The notes: generated by a model not told the origin, from the sequence alone. Counted from the first letter of the stretch, positions 35,937-45,488 are shown. The stretch is 64,000 bases of DNA from Sorangium sp051521495 (GCF_051521495.1 NZ_CP150355.1:9734001-9798000); one strand, 5' to 3'. A program made the numbers and translations.

Positions 35937-37206
35937 GTGGCGCTTCTTTCGGCAGGAGGTGGCGGAAGGGGCAAGTCGTGAGCGAGCGGCTCAGCTCGCG
36001 CTGGAGCGCCTCGGGCAGCGCCGCTGTGATGGAGGCGGAGACGTTCTCCTTGATGTGCTGCGTCTCCTCGACCATGGCGGACCGGAGGCGAAGCTCGGCG
36101 TCGCCCAGCCTCCCCGGATCCTTCAGCATCAGGTTCGTGGCATCGGCGTCGAACGCGTCGATCCGGGCCTCGAGCCCTTGCTTGAAGATATTGAGCGCGA
36201 GCTTCTCGTCGTCCGTGGCGTCCTTCGCGTTCTCGTCGACGGAGCGGTGGAGGCTCTTCCGCAGCCCCTGCACCCACGCGGCGAACCGCTTCATGGTCGA
36301 CTGCACGGAGGGTTCCGGGTTGCTGATGAGCTCCTCGGGTGGGACGCGCAGATCCCAGACGAGCCCGAACCAGCTCAGCACCTTGAGGATGTAGTAGCCG
36401 ATGTCGATCTCCCACCAGACGAACCCCTGCCGGGCGGAGGAGGGGTAGAAGTGGTGGTTGTTGTGCCAGCCTTCGCCGAGGAGCAGGATCGCGAGAAACC
36501 ACTTGTTCCGGCTGTTGTCCGTGGTGATGAAGCGGCGATAGCCGCCGAATCGGTGACCGAACGAGCCGATCCCGTGGATGGCATGCCAGAGCAGGATGGT
36601 GCTGATGAAGAAGCCCCAGAAGACCCCGCTCCACCCGAAGAAGACGAAGATGACGCCGGCGTAGAGCGCCTGGGGGATCAGATCCCAGTCGTTCAGCCAG
36701 ACGATCTCCGGGTATTTCATGAGATCGGCGACGCGAGTGTAGTCGGTGCCCCGGTTCTTCTTATCGAGCTGCCACCCGCAGTGCGAGTAGAGGAAGGACC
36801 GCTGCATCGGCGAATGGACGTCCACCTCGGTGTCCGAGTACCTATGGTGGAAGCGGTGATGAGCGGCCCACCAGAGCACCCCCTTCTGCACCCCGAGCGT
36901 CCCGAGCAGCGCGAGCGCGAATTGCGTGCCGCGTGTCGCCTTGAACGATCGATGAGAGAAGTAGCGGTGAAACCCCACCATCACGCCGAACATCCGCACA
37001 AAATAGGACGCGGCGCAGACAATGATGTCTGTCACCGTCACCCCCGTCCAGATCGCTCCTAGACAGGCCACATGAATCGCCGAGTATCCGATATAATCGA
37101 GATAGTTGGGATACGTGGGAGCCTTCTTGAATTGGGCTAGGCCGCTCACGAGAACACTCCGATTTAAAGGCGAGAGTGTCCATCTCCACCCCACCAGCGG
37201 ATTCAC
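35926..37206 (-). CDS. Membrane acyl-CoA/acyl-lipid desaturase (Δ9-type)
   Basis: The 426-residue protein has the three histidine boxes of membrane di-iron desaturases: HRYFSH (80-85), HHRFHH (116-121) and EGWHNNHH (245-252). Hydrophobic segments lie around 40-75 and 180-215. The first 300 residues match stearoyl-CoA Δ9 desaturases in length and order. A charged helical C-terminal tail of about 125 residues is unusual and of unknown role. It probably makes a cis double bond in an acyl chain, which the Cfa-like enzyme three genes on could then modify. A GTG start with GGGG upstream is used. It is the first gene of the minus-strand lipid series, with the least GC-rich stretch of the neighbourhood just upstream as the likely promoter. 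Confidence 0.93.
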   Translation of the reverse strand: MNPLVGWRWTLSPLNRSVLVSGLAQFKKAPTYPNYLDYIGYSAIHVACLGAIWTGVTVTDIIVCAASYFVRMFGVMVGFHRYFSHRSFKATRGTQFALALLGTLGVQKGVLWWAAHHRFHHRYSDTEVDVHSPMQRSFLYSHCGWQLDKKNRGTDYTRVADLMKYPEIVWLNDWDLIPQALYAGVIFVFFGWSGVFWGFFISTILLWHAIHGIGSFGHRFGGYRRFITTDNSRNKWFLAILLLGEGWHNNHHFYPSSARQGFVWWEIDIGYYILKVLSWFGLVWDLRVPPEELISNPEPSVQSTMKRFAAWVQGLRKSLHRSVDENAKDATDDEKLALNIFKQGLEARIDAFDADATNLMLKDPGRLGDAELRLRSAMVEETQHIKENVSASITAALPEALQRELSRSLTTCPFRHLLPKEAPHAA

Positions 37207-38136
37207 ACTTTACCCCGGTCTCGCCGAGCCGTTAAACAACTACCCAGAGTCGGAGATACTGTCAATGGAGAATGATTGTTAGAAATATCACAACATCATC
37301 GAGGCATTAGGTCGGCCTCTGCGCCGAGATTGCATCGCGGCGCGCCGCCTCGATGAGCTCGGTATCGACGGGCGCGGCCGTGCCCGCGTGCCGCGCTCGA
37401 ACCTGCGCATTTGCGCCCGTCCCGGCGAATAGACAACGATTCATTTCGTGGCCGTATCGGTCCGATGGCGGGCGCGATCCTGGCATGCTCGTCAATGCGC
37501 CTGCGAGGCTGGTCCGAAGGGAGAGCGCCGCGGTGCTCGTCGCCGGCGCGCGACGGACGATCACCTGCGCAAGGACTCAGCCTGTGGATTGCTGCCCGGG
37601 CACGGGCGGGACGCGCCGACATCCCTGGTGAAGAAACCTCAGGATCTCCGCGAGCGATTGCGGTCGAAATGGCTGTAGTTCAAGCGCATCCGGGCGGCGT
37701 GAACAGAGGTCCACGTGCCGCGCGCGCAGCCCGCGGTGTGCCGCCGCGGCACGACACCGGCAGGAGGCTCGACTTCACGCCGTTGCACGGGTCAGCCCGT
37801 CGGCGAGCGGCGCGCCCCAGCGGAGCAGGCCAAGTCCAGGGGGTTCGTGGGCACCTTCAGCGCTGGGATGAAGGAGGAGCGCATCACCGTCGGCGAGGCG
37901 CAGATGGGGCGTCCCCTCTGTGACGTGGGGCGCGCTCTCTCCGCTGGGCTGCGCGCTGCCGTCGACCGCGCGACGAGCGCCGGGTGTGGCCCCGGCGCTC
38001 GCAGGGCCCAGCTGCATGCCGTTCGCACGCCGATGCCGATGGCCAGAATCGGCGGCAGGATTCCTGTAGGGTGCTCGCCGGTCCTTCGCGCGTCCGCGCG
38101 ACAGCGCCAGACTTGAAGAAAGGCAGACGATCCATC
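37207..38136. other. Long intergenic region, no gene recognised
   Basis: About 930 bp separate the desaturase from the small lipoprotein. The first 100 bp next to the desaturase start are distinctly AT-richer and probably hold its promoter. The rest has open frames but no protein-like sequence I can recognise on either strand. Confidence 0.5.
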
Positions 38137-38526
38137 ATGAAATTCTCAAGAGTGCTTTGCAACCTCGCGGGCTGCGTCCTCGCCGCTGCCTCGCTCGCGG
38201 GGTGCTCCACGCCCGGCTCGCTCACGATCGCGCTGACCATCGACGGCGACAACGACCCGCAGAAGTGCGTCGATCACCACGTGAGCGGGCTCGTGGTCAG
38301 GATCGAGGACGAGGAAGGCTCCGTCGTCACGGCGAACGGGTACTGCCAAGACCTCGGCCTCACCATCGATGATCTCTCCGAGGGGTCCTATGACGTCGAG
38401 GTCTGGCTCGAGGTCTTCAACGGACAGGCGACGAGCGATATCATGCGCGTCAAGGACGTCGACGTGAGCGACGATCAGGACACGCGCGTGGACGTCAACT
38501 TCCGCTCGATGGGGATCGATCCGTGA
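38137..38526 (+). CDS. Small lipoprotein, hypothetical
   Basis: The 129-residue protein has a lipoprotein signal (VLAAASLAGCS) followed by a small beta-rich domain (SLTIALTIDGDND, GLVVRIEDEEGSVV, SYDVEVWLEVFNG). This layout resembles carboxypeptidase-regulatory or beta-sandwich-like surface domains, but no family is recognised. Two Cys in the mature protein may pair. It is monocistronic as far as can be seen. The start at MKFSRV is chosen because the signal peptide follows immediately; a longer in-frame extension upstream has no support. Confidence 0.72.
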   Translation: MKFSRVLCNLAGCVLAAASLAGCSTPGSLTIALTIDGDNDPQKCVDHHVSGLVVRIEDEEGSVVTANGYCQDLGLTIDDLSEGSYDVEVWLEVFNGQATSDIMRVKDVDVSDDQDTRVDVNFRSMGIDP

Positions 38527-38701
38527 CCTGCGCGGGCCCGCCGCGCCTCTCGGTCAGGTGGTGCAGCCCGGATACGTGTGGGTGAGCGACACGTATCCAG
38601 TGCCTCCAGGGCAGACCGCCGAAGAGATGGATACTTCCGACATCACGATCGCCGTACACGTCGACGGAACAGCGGCGGTGATGTCGAGGTTGTTTGCGGT
38701 A

Positions 38702-39187
38702 CTAGAGACGATACCCCGGATCGCTTGGCAGCTTGCCGTCGACGCGAAGAATTTTGACGTCATCTCCAGCTGCGGACGCGCGAACGAACCCGATGGCTCC
38801 CTCCACCTTGCCCACGATCCAAACGACCGTGGCCGCGTTCGGGACGTCTTTCGGCGGGCCGGACTGTCCACGAATCTTGCGATCGATCCAGTAGAGACCA
38901 ACTTGCTCGGGTCCCATGCCGAGGACCGCCTCGTCGAAAGCGATGCGCTCTGGAGAACCCTTGGGATAGGTAACGGGGATCAGCTGCTTCCCGTTCACCA
39001 TGATTCGGCCGCCCATGTATGCGCGCTTCAGATCTCCAAAGGAGATCCCGTCCGCGGGGAAGCTCTTCGAAACGACGAGCACCAGAGGTCCCACGCCTCC
39101 CGCGCCGTACGATTCATCCGGCGTTACCGCAGTAACAGCCGCGAATAGAAACATGCACGATGTCAAGAGGGTTCGTCGAGGGATCAT
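38702..39187 (-). CDS. PstS-like periplasmic binding protein, small
   Basis: The 161-residue protein has a signal peptide (MIPRRTLLTSCMFLFAAVTA). The mature domain matches small PstS-like substrate-binding proteins: SFPADGISFGDLKRAYMGG, IPVTYPKGSPERIAFDEAVLG, GPEQVGLYWIDRKIRGQ and VPNAATVVWIVGKVEGAIGFV. Such proteins lack half of the bilobed fold of true PstS and are found near porins or two-component genes; the ligand is often phosphate or another oxyanion, but this is not certain. It begins one base after the porin stop, so the two are co-translated. Confidence 0.82.
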   Translation of the reverse strand: MIPRRTLLTSCMFLFAAVTAVTPDESYGAGGVGPLVLVVSKSFPADGISFGDLKRAYMGGRIMVNGKQLIPVTYPKGSPERIAFDEAVLGMGPEQVGLYWIDRKIRGQSGPPKDVPNAATVVWIVGKVEGAIGFVRASAAGDDVKILRVDGKLPSDPGYRL

Positions 39188-39188
39188 C

Positions 39189-40703
39189 CTAGAAGCTCCA
39201 CGCGACTTGCGTGATAAATTGATCCATGTCGTAGCTCTTCTCTTTCAGGTATGGCATCCACACGTGCACACCGACGAGCTTGAACACGACGTTCTCCGTG
39301 GGGCGTATGTTCAGGCCGCCGATGATATCGCACCCCTCGTACACGAAGCTGGATTTGCCGAAGCGGTCGTATTCGAAGCCGAACCAGGGCATGATGCCGT
39401 ACCAGGGCAATCGGTAACCCGTTTGAAAGTATGCGCCCCAGGCGCGGTTGTCAGGAACCCATGTTCCAGGCACGAACCCAGCAGGACGATATTTGTCGTC
39501 GTAGCCTACGTCATGCATGACGTATTCCGCCTGGAACAAGAATTCGCCCCAGGTGTACTTGAGATCTGCGGCCAGGCTGAGCTCGTCGTAGCTCGATGTG
39601 ACCGGGAAATTGGTGACAAGCGTGCCGTTTTCCAGCGCTGCGACCTGCCCGGCGTCGGTGTAGCGGCCCTTGTAGCCCGATGTGCCGACGGCGAAGTTGC
39701 CGAATGGAGTGTCTTGCTGTAGCCAGAGCCGCCAGCCAACGGCCTTGTTCTTGTCCAGATCCATGTAGCTATCGACTGGGCCGCGGCCATTGGACAGCGT
39801 GAGGTGGTAACCCACTTGCGTGTCGTCGATGCCATGGCTGCCATATACTTCGATGCCGGTTTGTCGCTGCGGAAACCACTCGGAGCCGATGATGTAGGGG
39901 CGCGTGTTGCTCAAGATGACAGGGGATCCATGGTCCACGTTCCAGATCCCATACGGGGTGAGCCACTGTCCGAGCCGGATGTTGAAGAGAGGATGGGCAG
40001 CGTATTCAAGCCACGCGCGCTCGATGATCACTCCGCCCACCTTCTTCGGCCGAGAGAAGTCGGTGTAGTCTGGATAGGCGGTGCTGATGCGGATGTTCTG
40101 GAGCGTCGTCGGATCGGTCGTCATTACCCCGTCGGGCATGTAAGTGAATCGGAGCTCGATCAAGGATCTGAACTTCTTGCCAAGATTCGAGTCGAGATAG
40201 ACGTTCAGATTCCCGACGTAGAAAGTGGGGTTCGGGCCCACGCCGGTCGAGGTCCCCGATGTCTTCTCGTCACTGAGCAGCGTGGCGAAGGTAAAATCAG
40301 CGAAGCCGTAGACGCTGATCTTCGTCGCTTCGGAGGTGAGATCCTCCGGGAGCGCCACGCCGGCCAGCGCGCCAACGTCGACTTCTCCGCCGGCTGCCGG
40401 GGTCGCACTGGCGTCGACCTTGCCGGTAGCCCCTGCCTGTGCTTGAGGTGCCGCGGCGCTCGAGGCCGGGCTGGTCGCCGGCGCAGGTGCGTTTGCTGCA
40501 CCCGGCGGCGTGCTCGCGCCAGGTTGAGCCGGAGAGGCTGGCGCCGAAGGTTCGATCGTACCCGAGGCGCCCGGCGCCGGAGCTGGCTCGGAGGGGGCTG
40601 CCGGACCAGCGGCCTCCGCAGGCGTCGGAGCCGGCTGTGCCGCGGCGAACGACGACCCGAGCAACAGCGCGGAGGATATGGCTGAGGCAACGTGAATGGG
40701 CAC
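39189..40703 (-). CDS. Outer-membrane porin-like beta-barrel with Pro/Ala-rich linker
   Basis: From the GTG start the protein has about 504 residues. A signal peptide (VASAISSALLLGSSFAAA) is followed by a long Ala/Pro/Gly linker (about residues 20-110) and a beta-barrel of about 370 residues ending in AWSF. Strand-like stretches include ISVYGFADFTFATLLS, FRSLIELRFTYMPD, VGGVIIERAWLEY and TENVVFKLVGVHVWMP. The barrel resembles phosphate-selective porin O/P-type families. The linker could cross the periplasm or bind peptidoglycan. An ATG upstream at 40760 would overlap the previous coding end and lengthen the N-terminus without a signal peptide, so the GTG is preferred. It is the middle gene of a three-gene operon. 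Confidence 0.8.
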   Translation of the reverse strand: MPIHVASAISSALLLGSSFAAAQPAPTPAEAAGPAAPSEPAPAPGASGTIEPSAPASPAQPGASTPPGAANAPAPATSPASSAAAPQAQAGATGKVDASATPAAGGEVDVGALAGVALPEDLTSEATKISVYGFADFTFATLLSDEKTSGTSTGVGPNPTFYVGNLNVYLDSNLGKKFRSLIELRFTYMPDGVMTTDPTTLQNIRISTAYPDYTDFSRPKKVGGVIIERAWLEYAAHPLFNIRLGQWLTPYGIWNVDHGSPVILSNTRPYIIGSEWFPQRQTGIEVYGSHGIDDTQVGYHLTLSNGRGPVDSYMDLDKNKAVGWRLWLQQDTPFGNFAVGTSGYKGRYTDAGQVAALENGTLVTNFPVTSSYDELSLAADLKYTWGEFLFQAEYVMHDVGYDDKYRPAGFVPGTWVPDNRAWGAYFQTGYRLPWYGIMPWFGFEYDRFGKSSFVYEGCDIIGGLNIRPTENVVFKLVGVHVWMPYLKEKSYDMDQFITQVAWSF

Positions 40704-40729
40704 GCCGGGGAATGCAACGGATCCCGTTC

Positions 40730-41524
40730 TCAATTGGTGCAGCTCCCTTCCGCGACGCACTGGTACTGTGCGACTCCAGAGTCAGTAAGATCGCAGCATA
40801 CGGTGCCGGTGAAGCAATTGTTCGGCGAGAGCGTGCAGCCTTGAACCTGACACTTCTGCGTCTCATAGATATTGCAGTACGTGGCCTCGGTCCCTGCACA
40901 GTCCGCGTCGCTGGCGCAGGTCTTCCCTGCACCGACCGGCGGTCGGCGACAGTAGGATGGGGCGACGGTGAGATCGCACATGTATCCATCCGCGCAGTCG
41001 GCAGCGCCGCTGCATCCTTGACGGGTGCAGTAGCCAGTGGTCCCCGAGAGGGCGTGACAGTGATTGTACGTGGCGTCGGAACAAGGCATCGTTGCCGTGT
41101 CGCACGCTGCATTCAGGCCGGCGGGGGTCGCCGTGCAGGGCGCCTCGGCGGACGCCCTGCTGAACCCGGCCGCGCATTCGCACGCCCCCGTCGCTCCGGT
41201 CACCTCGTTCTCGCCACAGGCCGCGCAGGGCGACGTGGCGTCAGCGCGGCCGTACCCGGCTTTGCAGACGCAGCCACTCGCCCCGACGTCTTCGTTCTCG
41301 CCGCAGCGCACGCAGCCGGTCTTCGTTGCAGCATAGCCGGCGGCGCAGACGCAGGACTCGAAGTACTCGGAGTCGGCCTTCAGCGTCTGGCCAGGCCCAC
41401 AGGGCTGATCACCATCGTAGACGCAACCCATGAACGGAGAGACAACGGCGCTTGCCATCAGAAGGAGTCGACCCCATCGGCGTGACACCGGAGGTCGAGA
41501 TTCATGTGGTCGTATCGCAGACAT
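40730..41524 (-). CDS. Secreted Cys-rich lipoprotein (EGF/EB-module-like)
   Basis: The 264-residue protein has a lipoprotein signal (LLLMASAVVSPFMGC) and then more than 30 cysteines in short CxC and CGxNE-like modules: CVRCGENEDVGASGCVC, CAACGENEVTGATGACEC, DATYNHCHALSGTTGYC. This is typical of disulfide-rich eukaryote-like EGF or EB repeats that myxobacteria use on the cell surface. Its stop is about 26 bp before the porin start, so it heads an operon with the porin and the PstS-like protein. Surface recognition coupled to uptake is a reasonable guess but not shown. The ATG is preceded by AAGGAACGAG. Confidence 0.8.
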   Translation of the reverse strand: MSAIRPHESRPPVSRRWGRLLLMASAVVSPFMGCVYDGDQPCGPGQTLKADSEYFESCVCAAGYAATKTGCVRCGENEDVGASGCVCKAGYGRADATSPCAACGENEVTGATGACECAAGFSRASAEAPCTATPAGLNAACDTATMPCSDATYNHCHALSGTTGYCTRQGCSGAADCADGYMCDLTVAPSYCRRPPVGAGKTCASDADCAGTEATYCNIYETQKCQVQGCTLSPNNCFTGTVCCDLTDSGVAQYQCVAEGSCTN

Positions 41525-42391
41525 CAAGCTCGTTCCTTGCTGTTGGATTCGTTACACAACCTTCGAGCGCAGACCTACCCCGGGCGCGCACGGCGCTTGC
41601 GGCTCGTCGCGACGCGACAGCGGGATTCTGGTGAAACGAAGGGAGGCTGTCCCTGCGCAGCCGCGCGGATCGGCGGGCGTGCCCTTGTGCGACCGCCAAC
41701 ATGCACGATTGGCGGCTCCGCGTGGGCTTGAGTACGTCTCCGTTCGAGCCCGAGACGTCGTCTCCGCGGAGGCGAGGAATCCTTGCGTCGCGATGGGGTA
41801 GCGTGGCTTACGACCCGACGCGGATTTCGCGCCTACGGTTCCGCTTCGAGGCGTGAGCAGTCGGCGCGTGGCCGCCGACGAAGGGTCCTTGCGAGCCCGT
41901 TCGCTCGAGCGCCGTTCCCCCCCAAGGGCAGCCTGCTTACTACCACCGTAGCTGATCTGCCTGACGCCTAGCCTGCCCGCCCGCCGCGATCGGCCCCTCT
42001 GAACCGCCCCCATGGGATAATTCTACAGGGATCTGCGGTTCGTGGAAGACCAAGTTTCGCTCCTATCCAATCCCATGGAGGTAGGTGCGGGCAAGGTAGG
42101 TGTAACGGGCCGTGAGGATCCACTGGCGCCGGACGCGAACTCCGGAGGCCGGGAGGCAGAGCGTCGACAGGGCTCCTTGCTCATCACGCCCAGCGTCCGT
42201 GCCGTGCTCGGGCGCGGCGAGGGCGACGGCGCGCTCGGGAACCTGCCGGACCCCGAATGGCTCACCCACAAGTTCTACTGAGGAGGCAGGATACCTGGTC
42301 TTTCCGCCCCTCCGTCCTCAACAACAAGCCGAGCCGCAACACGATCCGCGGCGTCGTCTCGTGCGCCCTTTGCGTGGGCTGCGCAGCTCTT
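41525..42391. other. Intergenic region with no clear gene
   Basis: About 870 bp. Open frames exist, including one of 79 codons ending in GNLPDPEWLTHKFY at about 42042-42281, but none shows recognisable protein sequence, and the strongest is not preceded by a good ribosome site. Nothing confident is seen. Confidence 0.45.
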
Positions 42392-43447
42392 TCACCCGAG
42401 TGCGGCGCCGAAGCGCGTCGCCGCGAGGTAGTCGCACCAGCGCTCGACGCTCGTCCGGATCGGCGGCATCGCCAGCCCGATCGCGCGGGCGTGGGCGTCG
42501 GCCGCGCGGGTGTCATAGGCATCCTCGGCGAGGAACGACAGGCTCTCTCGCGGCACGCCGGTGAGCGCCTCCGGCAGCAGGCGTACCAGGCCCACGGGCA
42601 GCACCCACCTCGGGGGGCGGCGCTTCAGGTGGGCGGCGATGCCGCGGACCAGCGCGGGCAGCCGCGGCGTCGCCTGATCGAGGACGCAGAGGTCCTGTTC
42701 CGCGGTCTCGGGACGCTCGGGCACGCTCGCCAGGAAGCGCGCCAGGTAGTCGACGGTCACCAGGGGCAGGAAGGTGCGCTCGCTGCCGACCAGGGCCGGC
42801 AAGCGGCCCTGCCAGAGCCGCTCGACCGTCTCGCCGAGGCCGGTGAGCTGCGTTGTCTCGCCGGTGCGCGAGTCGCCGATGACGCTGCTCGGATGCACGG
42901 CCGTCCAGCGCAGCCCGCGCTCGGCCGCGAAGCGGCGCACGGCGAGATACGACTCGTGCTTCGACGCCTCGTAGGCGCCGAGCCGGCGGTAGAGCCGGCC
43001 CCGCGCGCGCTCGGTCAGCGCGCTCTCCGCGCCCGGCCGGGTGCTCGCGTGCAGCATGCGGTAGCCGCCGAGATAGACGAAGCGCCGCAGGCGGGGCCGC
43101 GAGAGCGCCCACCCGGCCGCGTGCAGCGAGCCCTCGACATTGCAGCGCCGCGCCTCCTGCACGCCGAGCCCGAAGGCGAAGCGCGCCGCCAGGTGATAGA
43201 CATCGCGCACCTGCTCGAAGCGGTCCGAAAGACCGAGCGACGCCTCTTCCACATCGCCCTCGACCACCAGGAGCCGCCGCGAATCGCCGCCGTGCGCGTC
43301 GACGAACGCGGAGAGCGCTGCGGCCCGCTGCCGCGCGCGGCGTACCGGCGCCGCCACGACCTTCGTCCGGGTCAGCTCGGCCAGCAGCCAGCGCCCGATG
43401 AACCCCGTACCCCCCGTCACCAGCACCTCGACGTCGCTCGCGTTCAT
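42392..43447 (-). CDS. Extended SDR: NAD(P)-dependent epimerase/dehydratase family
   Basis: The 351-residue protein has a Rossmann start VLVTGGTGFIGRWLLAEL, then VYHLAARFAFG, and the active-site region with YRRLGAYEASKHESYLA, in which the YxxxK pattern is YEASK. HPSSVIGDSR follows. This is the extended SDR fold seen in sugar-nucleotide epimerases, dihydroflavonol reductase-like enzymes and polyketide tailoring enzymes; the substrate is unknown. It is divergent from a LysR regulator with 60 bp between starts, the usual layout of a LysR gene and its target. Confidence 0.9.
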   Translation of the reverse strand: MNASDVEVLVTGGTGFIGRWLLAELTRTKVVAAPVRRARQRAAALSAFVDAHGGDSRRLLVVEGDVEEASLGLSDRFEQVRDVYHLAARFAFGLGVQEARRCNVEGSLHAAGWALSRPRLRRFVYLGGYRMLHASTRPGAESALTERARGRLYRRLGAYEASKHESYLAVRRFAAERGLRWTAVHPSSVIGDSRTGETTQLTGLGETVERLWQGRLPALVGSERTFLPLVTVDYLARFLASVPERPETAEQDLCVLDQATPRLPALVRGIAAHLKRRPPRWVLPVGLVRLLPEALTGVPRESLSFLAEDAYDTRAADAHARAIGLAMPPIRTSVERWCDYLAATRFGAALG

Positions 43448-43507
43448 AGGCCGCTCAGCATGCGTCGCTGGACCCATGATGAAAATTGGATGTATCTCAT
43501 ACCAGGC

Positions 43508-44470
43508 ATGAGCGAGATCGATATCCGCAGCATCAACCTCAACCTCCTTCCCGCCCTCGAGGCGCTGCTCATCGAGGGCAGCGTCAGCGCTGCGGCGCGC
43601 CGCGCCCACGTCAGCCAGTCGGCGATGAGCCACTCCCTGGCGTGCCTGCGCGAGCTGTTCGGCGATCCCCTGCTCACCCCCCTCGGCCGCGGCCTCGCCC
43701 CCACGCCGCGCGCCCTCCAGCTCCGGGCGGCCCTGCCCGCCGCGTTCGAGCATCTCCGCCGCGCCCTCGCTTCGCCCGAGCCCTTCGATCCGCGCACCTC
43801 GACGCGCACCTTCCGTATCGCCACCGTCGACCACTTCGAGCTCACGACCCTCCCCGATGTGCTCGCCCACCTGAGCAAACACGCCCCCTTCGTACGCCTG
43901 GAGATCGAGCGCTTCTCCCCCGAGTCCGTCCCCGCGCTGGTCCTCGGCGACGTCGATCTGGCCCTGATCGGCGCCTCCCAGCCCGTGCCCGCCGCTGGCC
44001 TCCGCCGCGCGCCGCTCTACGAGGAGCCCTTTGCCGTCGTGGTCCGCAAAGGCCACCCGGCGATCACGCGCCGCCTCGACCTCGAGACCTACGTCTCCCT
44101 CGGCCACGTCCTCGTCAGCGTCGAGGGCCGCCGCGACGGCGCCGTCGATCGCGCCCTCTCCCGCCTCGGCAAGAGCAGGCGCGTTGCCCTGCGCGTGCCT
44201 CACTTCATGGCCGCGCCCCTCGCCGTTCGCAGCTCCGACCTCATTTGCACGATCGCGAGCAGCGTCGCCCAGCGCGCCCGCGAGCTGTTCGGACTGCGGG
44301 TCTTCGCGCCCCCCTTCGAGCTGCCCGCCGCGCAGGTCGTGGCCTTGTGGTCGCAGCGCCACGACGACGACCCGGCGCAGCGCTGGTTCCGGCACCTCTT
44401 CTTCTCGGGCCGTGCCCTCTCGCCGCACCTGCGGGCCCTGGTCCGCCGGCGCGCGGGGGAGTCCGGCTGA
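43508..44470 (+). CDS. LysR-family transcriptional regulator (full-length copy)
   Basis: The 320-residue protein has an N-terminal winged helix-turn-helix at about 8-65 (INLNLLPALEALLIEGSVSAAARRAHVSQSAMSHSL is split here as LEALLIEGSVSAAARRAH and VSQSAMSHSL) and a periplasmic-binding-like sensor domain. It is divergent from the SDR gene, which it probably controls. An ATG with weak upstream purine content starts it. From base 43628 on, the gene is repeated almost exactly at 47623-48459, so the region was duplicated recently. Confidence 0.9.
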   Translation: MSEIDIRSINLNLLPALEALLIEGSVSAAARRAHVSQSAMSHSLACLRELFGDPLLTPLGRGLAPTPRALQLRAALPAAFEHLRRALASPEPFDPRTSTRTFRIATVDHFELTTLPDVLAHLSKHAPFVRLEIERFSPESVPALVLGDVDLALIGASQPVPAAGLRRAPLYEEPFAVVVRKGHPAITRRLDLETYVSLGHVLVSVEGRRDGAVDRALSRLGKSRRVALRVPHFMAAPLAVRSSDLICTIASSVAQRARELFGLRVFAPPFELPAAQVVALWSQRHDDDPAQRWFRHLFFSGRALSPHLRALVRRRAGESG

Positions 44471-44947
44471 CGGTCGGGCGCTACCTGCCCGGCGGCACGG
44501 AGGACAGGCGCGACGGCGAGCCGACCCCGACGCCGAACCCCAGCAACGACGGACGGCGAGGACGTGGGGACGAGGCCGACGTGGGCTGCAGGACGGGAGC
44601 CAGGGGAGCTACGGCGCGCGAGGCACGGTCGGCGCCCCTGGCAAGAAGGGTATTGGGCGCATCAGCGAGGCCGGCTGGGAAGCGGACTGGGCCCGTGACA
44701 GCTCGCCCGGCGAACTGCGTCGGTGGAAACAGGCCCGGGTGCAGCGGCGGCCACGGGGGATCGGTCGAGCTGATCTGGGCTTCTGCCGGGGCGCTCAGGG
44801 CGCATGGCTGAGTTATCGGTCACGGCGACGATCGCACCGGAGGCCATCCGGTGCTGTATTGAAGTCTCCAGGGCCGTGCTGTAGGTCCAAACGGCAGCAT
44901 GTGGAGCGCACCGGCCAGGGACCGGCGGCAAAGAAACGAGGGCTGTC

Positions 44948-45061
44948 ATGAGGTGCCGTGCACAGGTGCTGTTTCAGGTGGGCGCGTGGGCGTGGGTCGT
45001 CACCGGGATCGGGCACCTCGCGATCACCGCGCTGCTGCTCCGTCGCCCCGCTTGGGCGTGA
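44948..45061 (+). pseudogene. Truncated small membrane-protein gene
   Basis: An ATG with GAGGG upstream opens MRCRAQVLFQVGAWAWVV followed by TGIGHLAITALLLRRP and then stops. This is a typical start of small four-helix membrane proteins (first transmembrane helix with GxGHL), but the remaining helices are missing. The 3' end of the open frame enters the 80-bp dispersed repeat, so arrival of the repeat may have cut the gene. Confidence 0.5.
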
Positions 45062-45120
45062 TCTCTAACGCCGCGCCTCGCACGGGCGAACTTCCCGGCC
45101 GCCCGCGCCCGCCCCCAGGC
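45041..45120 (+). repeat. 80-bp dispersed repeat, copy 2
   Basis: Ungapped match, in the opposite orientation, to 24111-24190 at about 65 of 80 positions. The most conserved block is CTTCCCGGCCGCCCGCG. It overlaps the end of the truncated membrane-protein frame. Confidence 0.75.
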
Positions 45121-45488
45121 GTCACGACGTGAGGCGCAGAAATCTGCGGATCGGGGTGGCCATCAACAGGGAGCGTGACGTCGGAGCGCGTGCACGTGCA
45201 CCGGGATGCGCTCGAGGGCGCACCGAGCAGCCCGATGGTCCCGTCGGCGGTGTGCGCCGCCTCGACGGTGAAAGCGCAGCCGCCGCCTTGCTGAGTTCGG
45301 CGCGGCTAGCAGCGTAACTTTTCCAGGAGGGATGCGGATCGCGTAAGGTTTTCTATGCTAACCAGCGAGCGCGTGCAGCGTGGCGGGACGGCGGGACGGC
45401 CACTACGAGGAGCTTGATTTTCGGATCGCGTTCGGATCCCCTACCCTCCACGGACAGCGCGGGACAGCGCGCACGCGGAGGTATATCG

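Larger units (their letters stand above)
44471..45488. other. Gene-poor region with a truncated gene and a dispersed repeat
   Basis: About 1 kb between lysR and the LamG lipoprotein. It contains a broken small membrane-protein gene, one copy of the 80-bp repeat, and a 26-bp segment (44734-44759) that recurs at 46671-46696. No other gene is supported. Confidence 0.55.

Noticed and set aside
37411..38116. Overlapping open frames in the long gap after the desaturase
   Set aside because: Arg/Gly/Pro-rich in all frames with no domains; treated as non-coding.
42042..42281. 79-codon open frame with a distinct protein-like ending
   Set aside because: No recognisable family, no good ribosome site and weak codon bias; left as unassigned.
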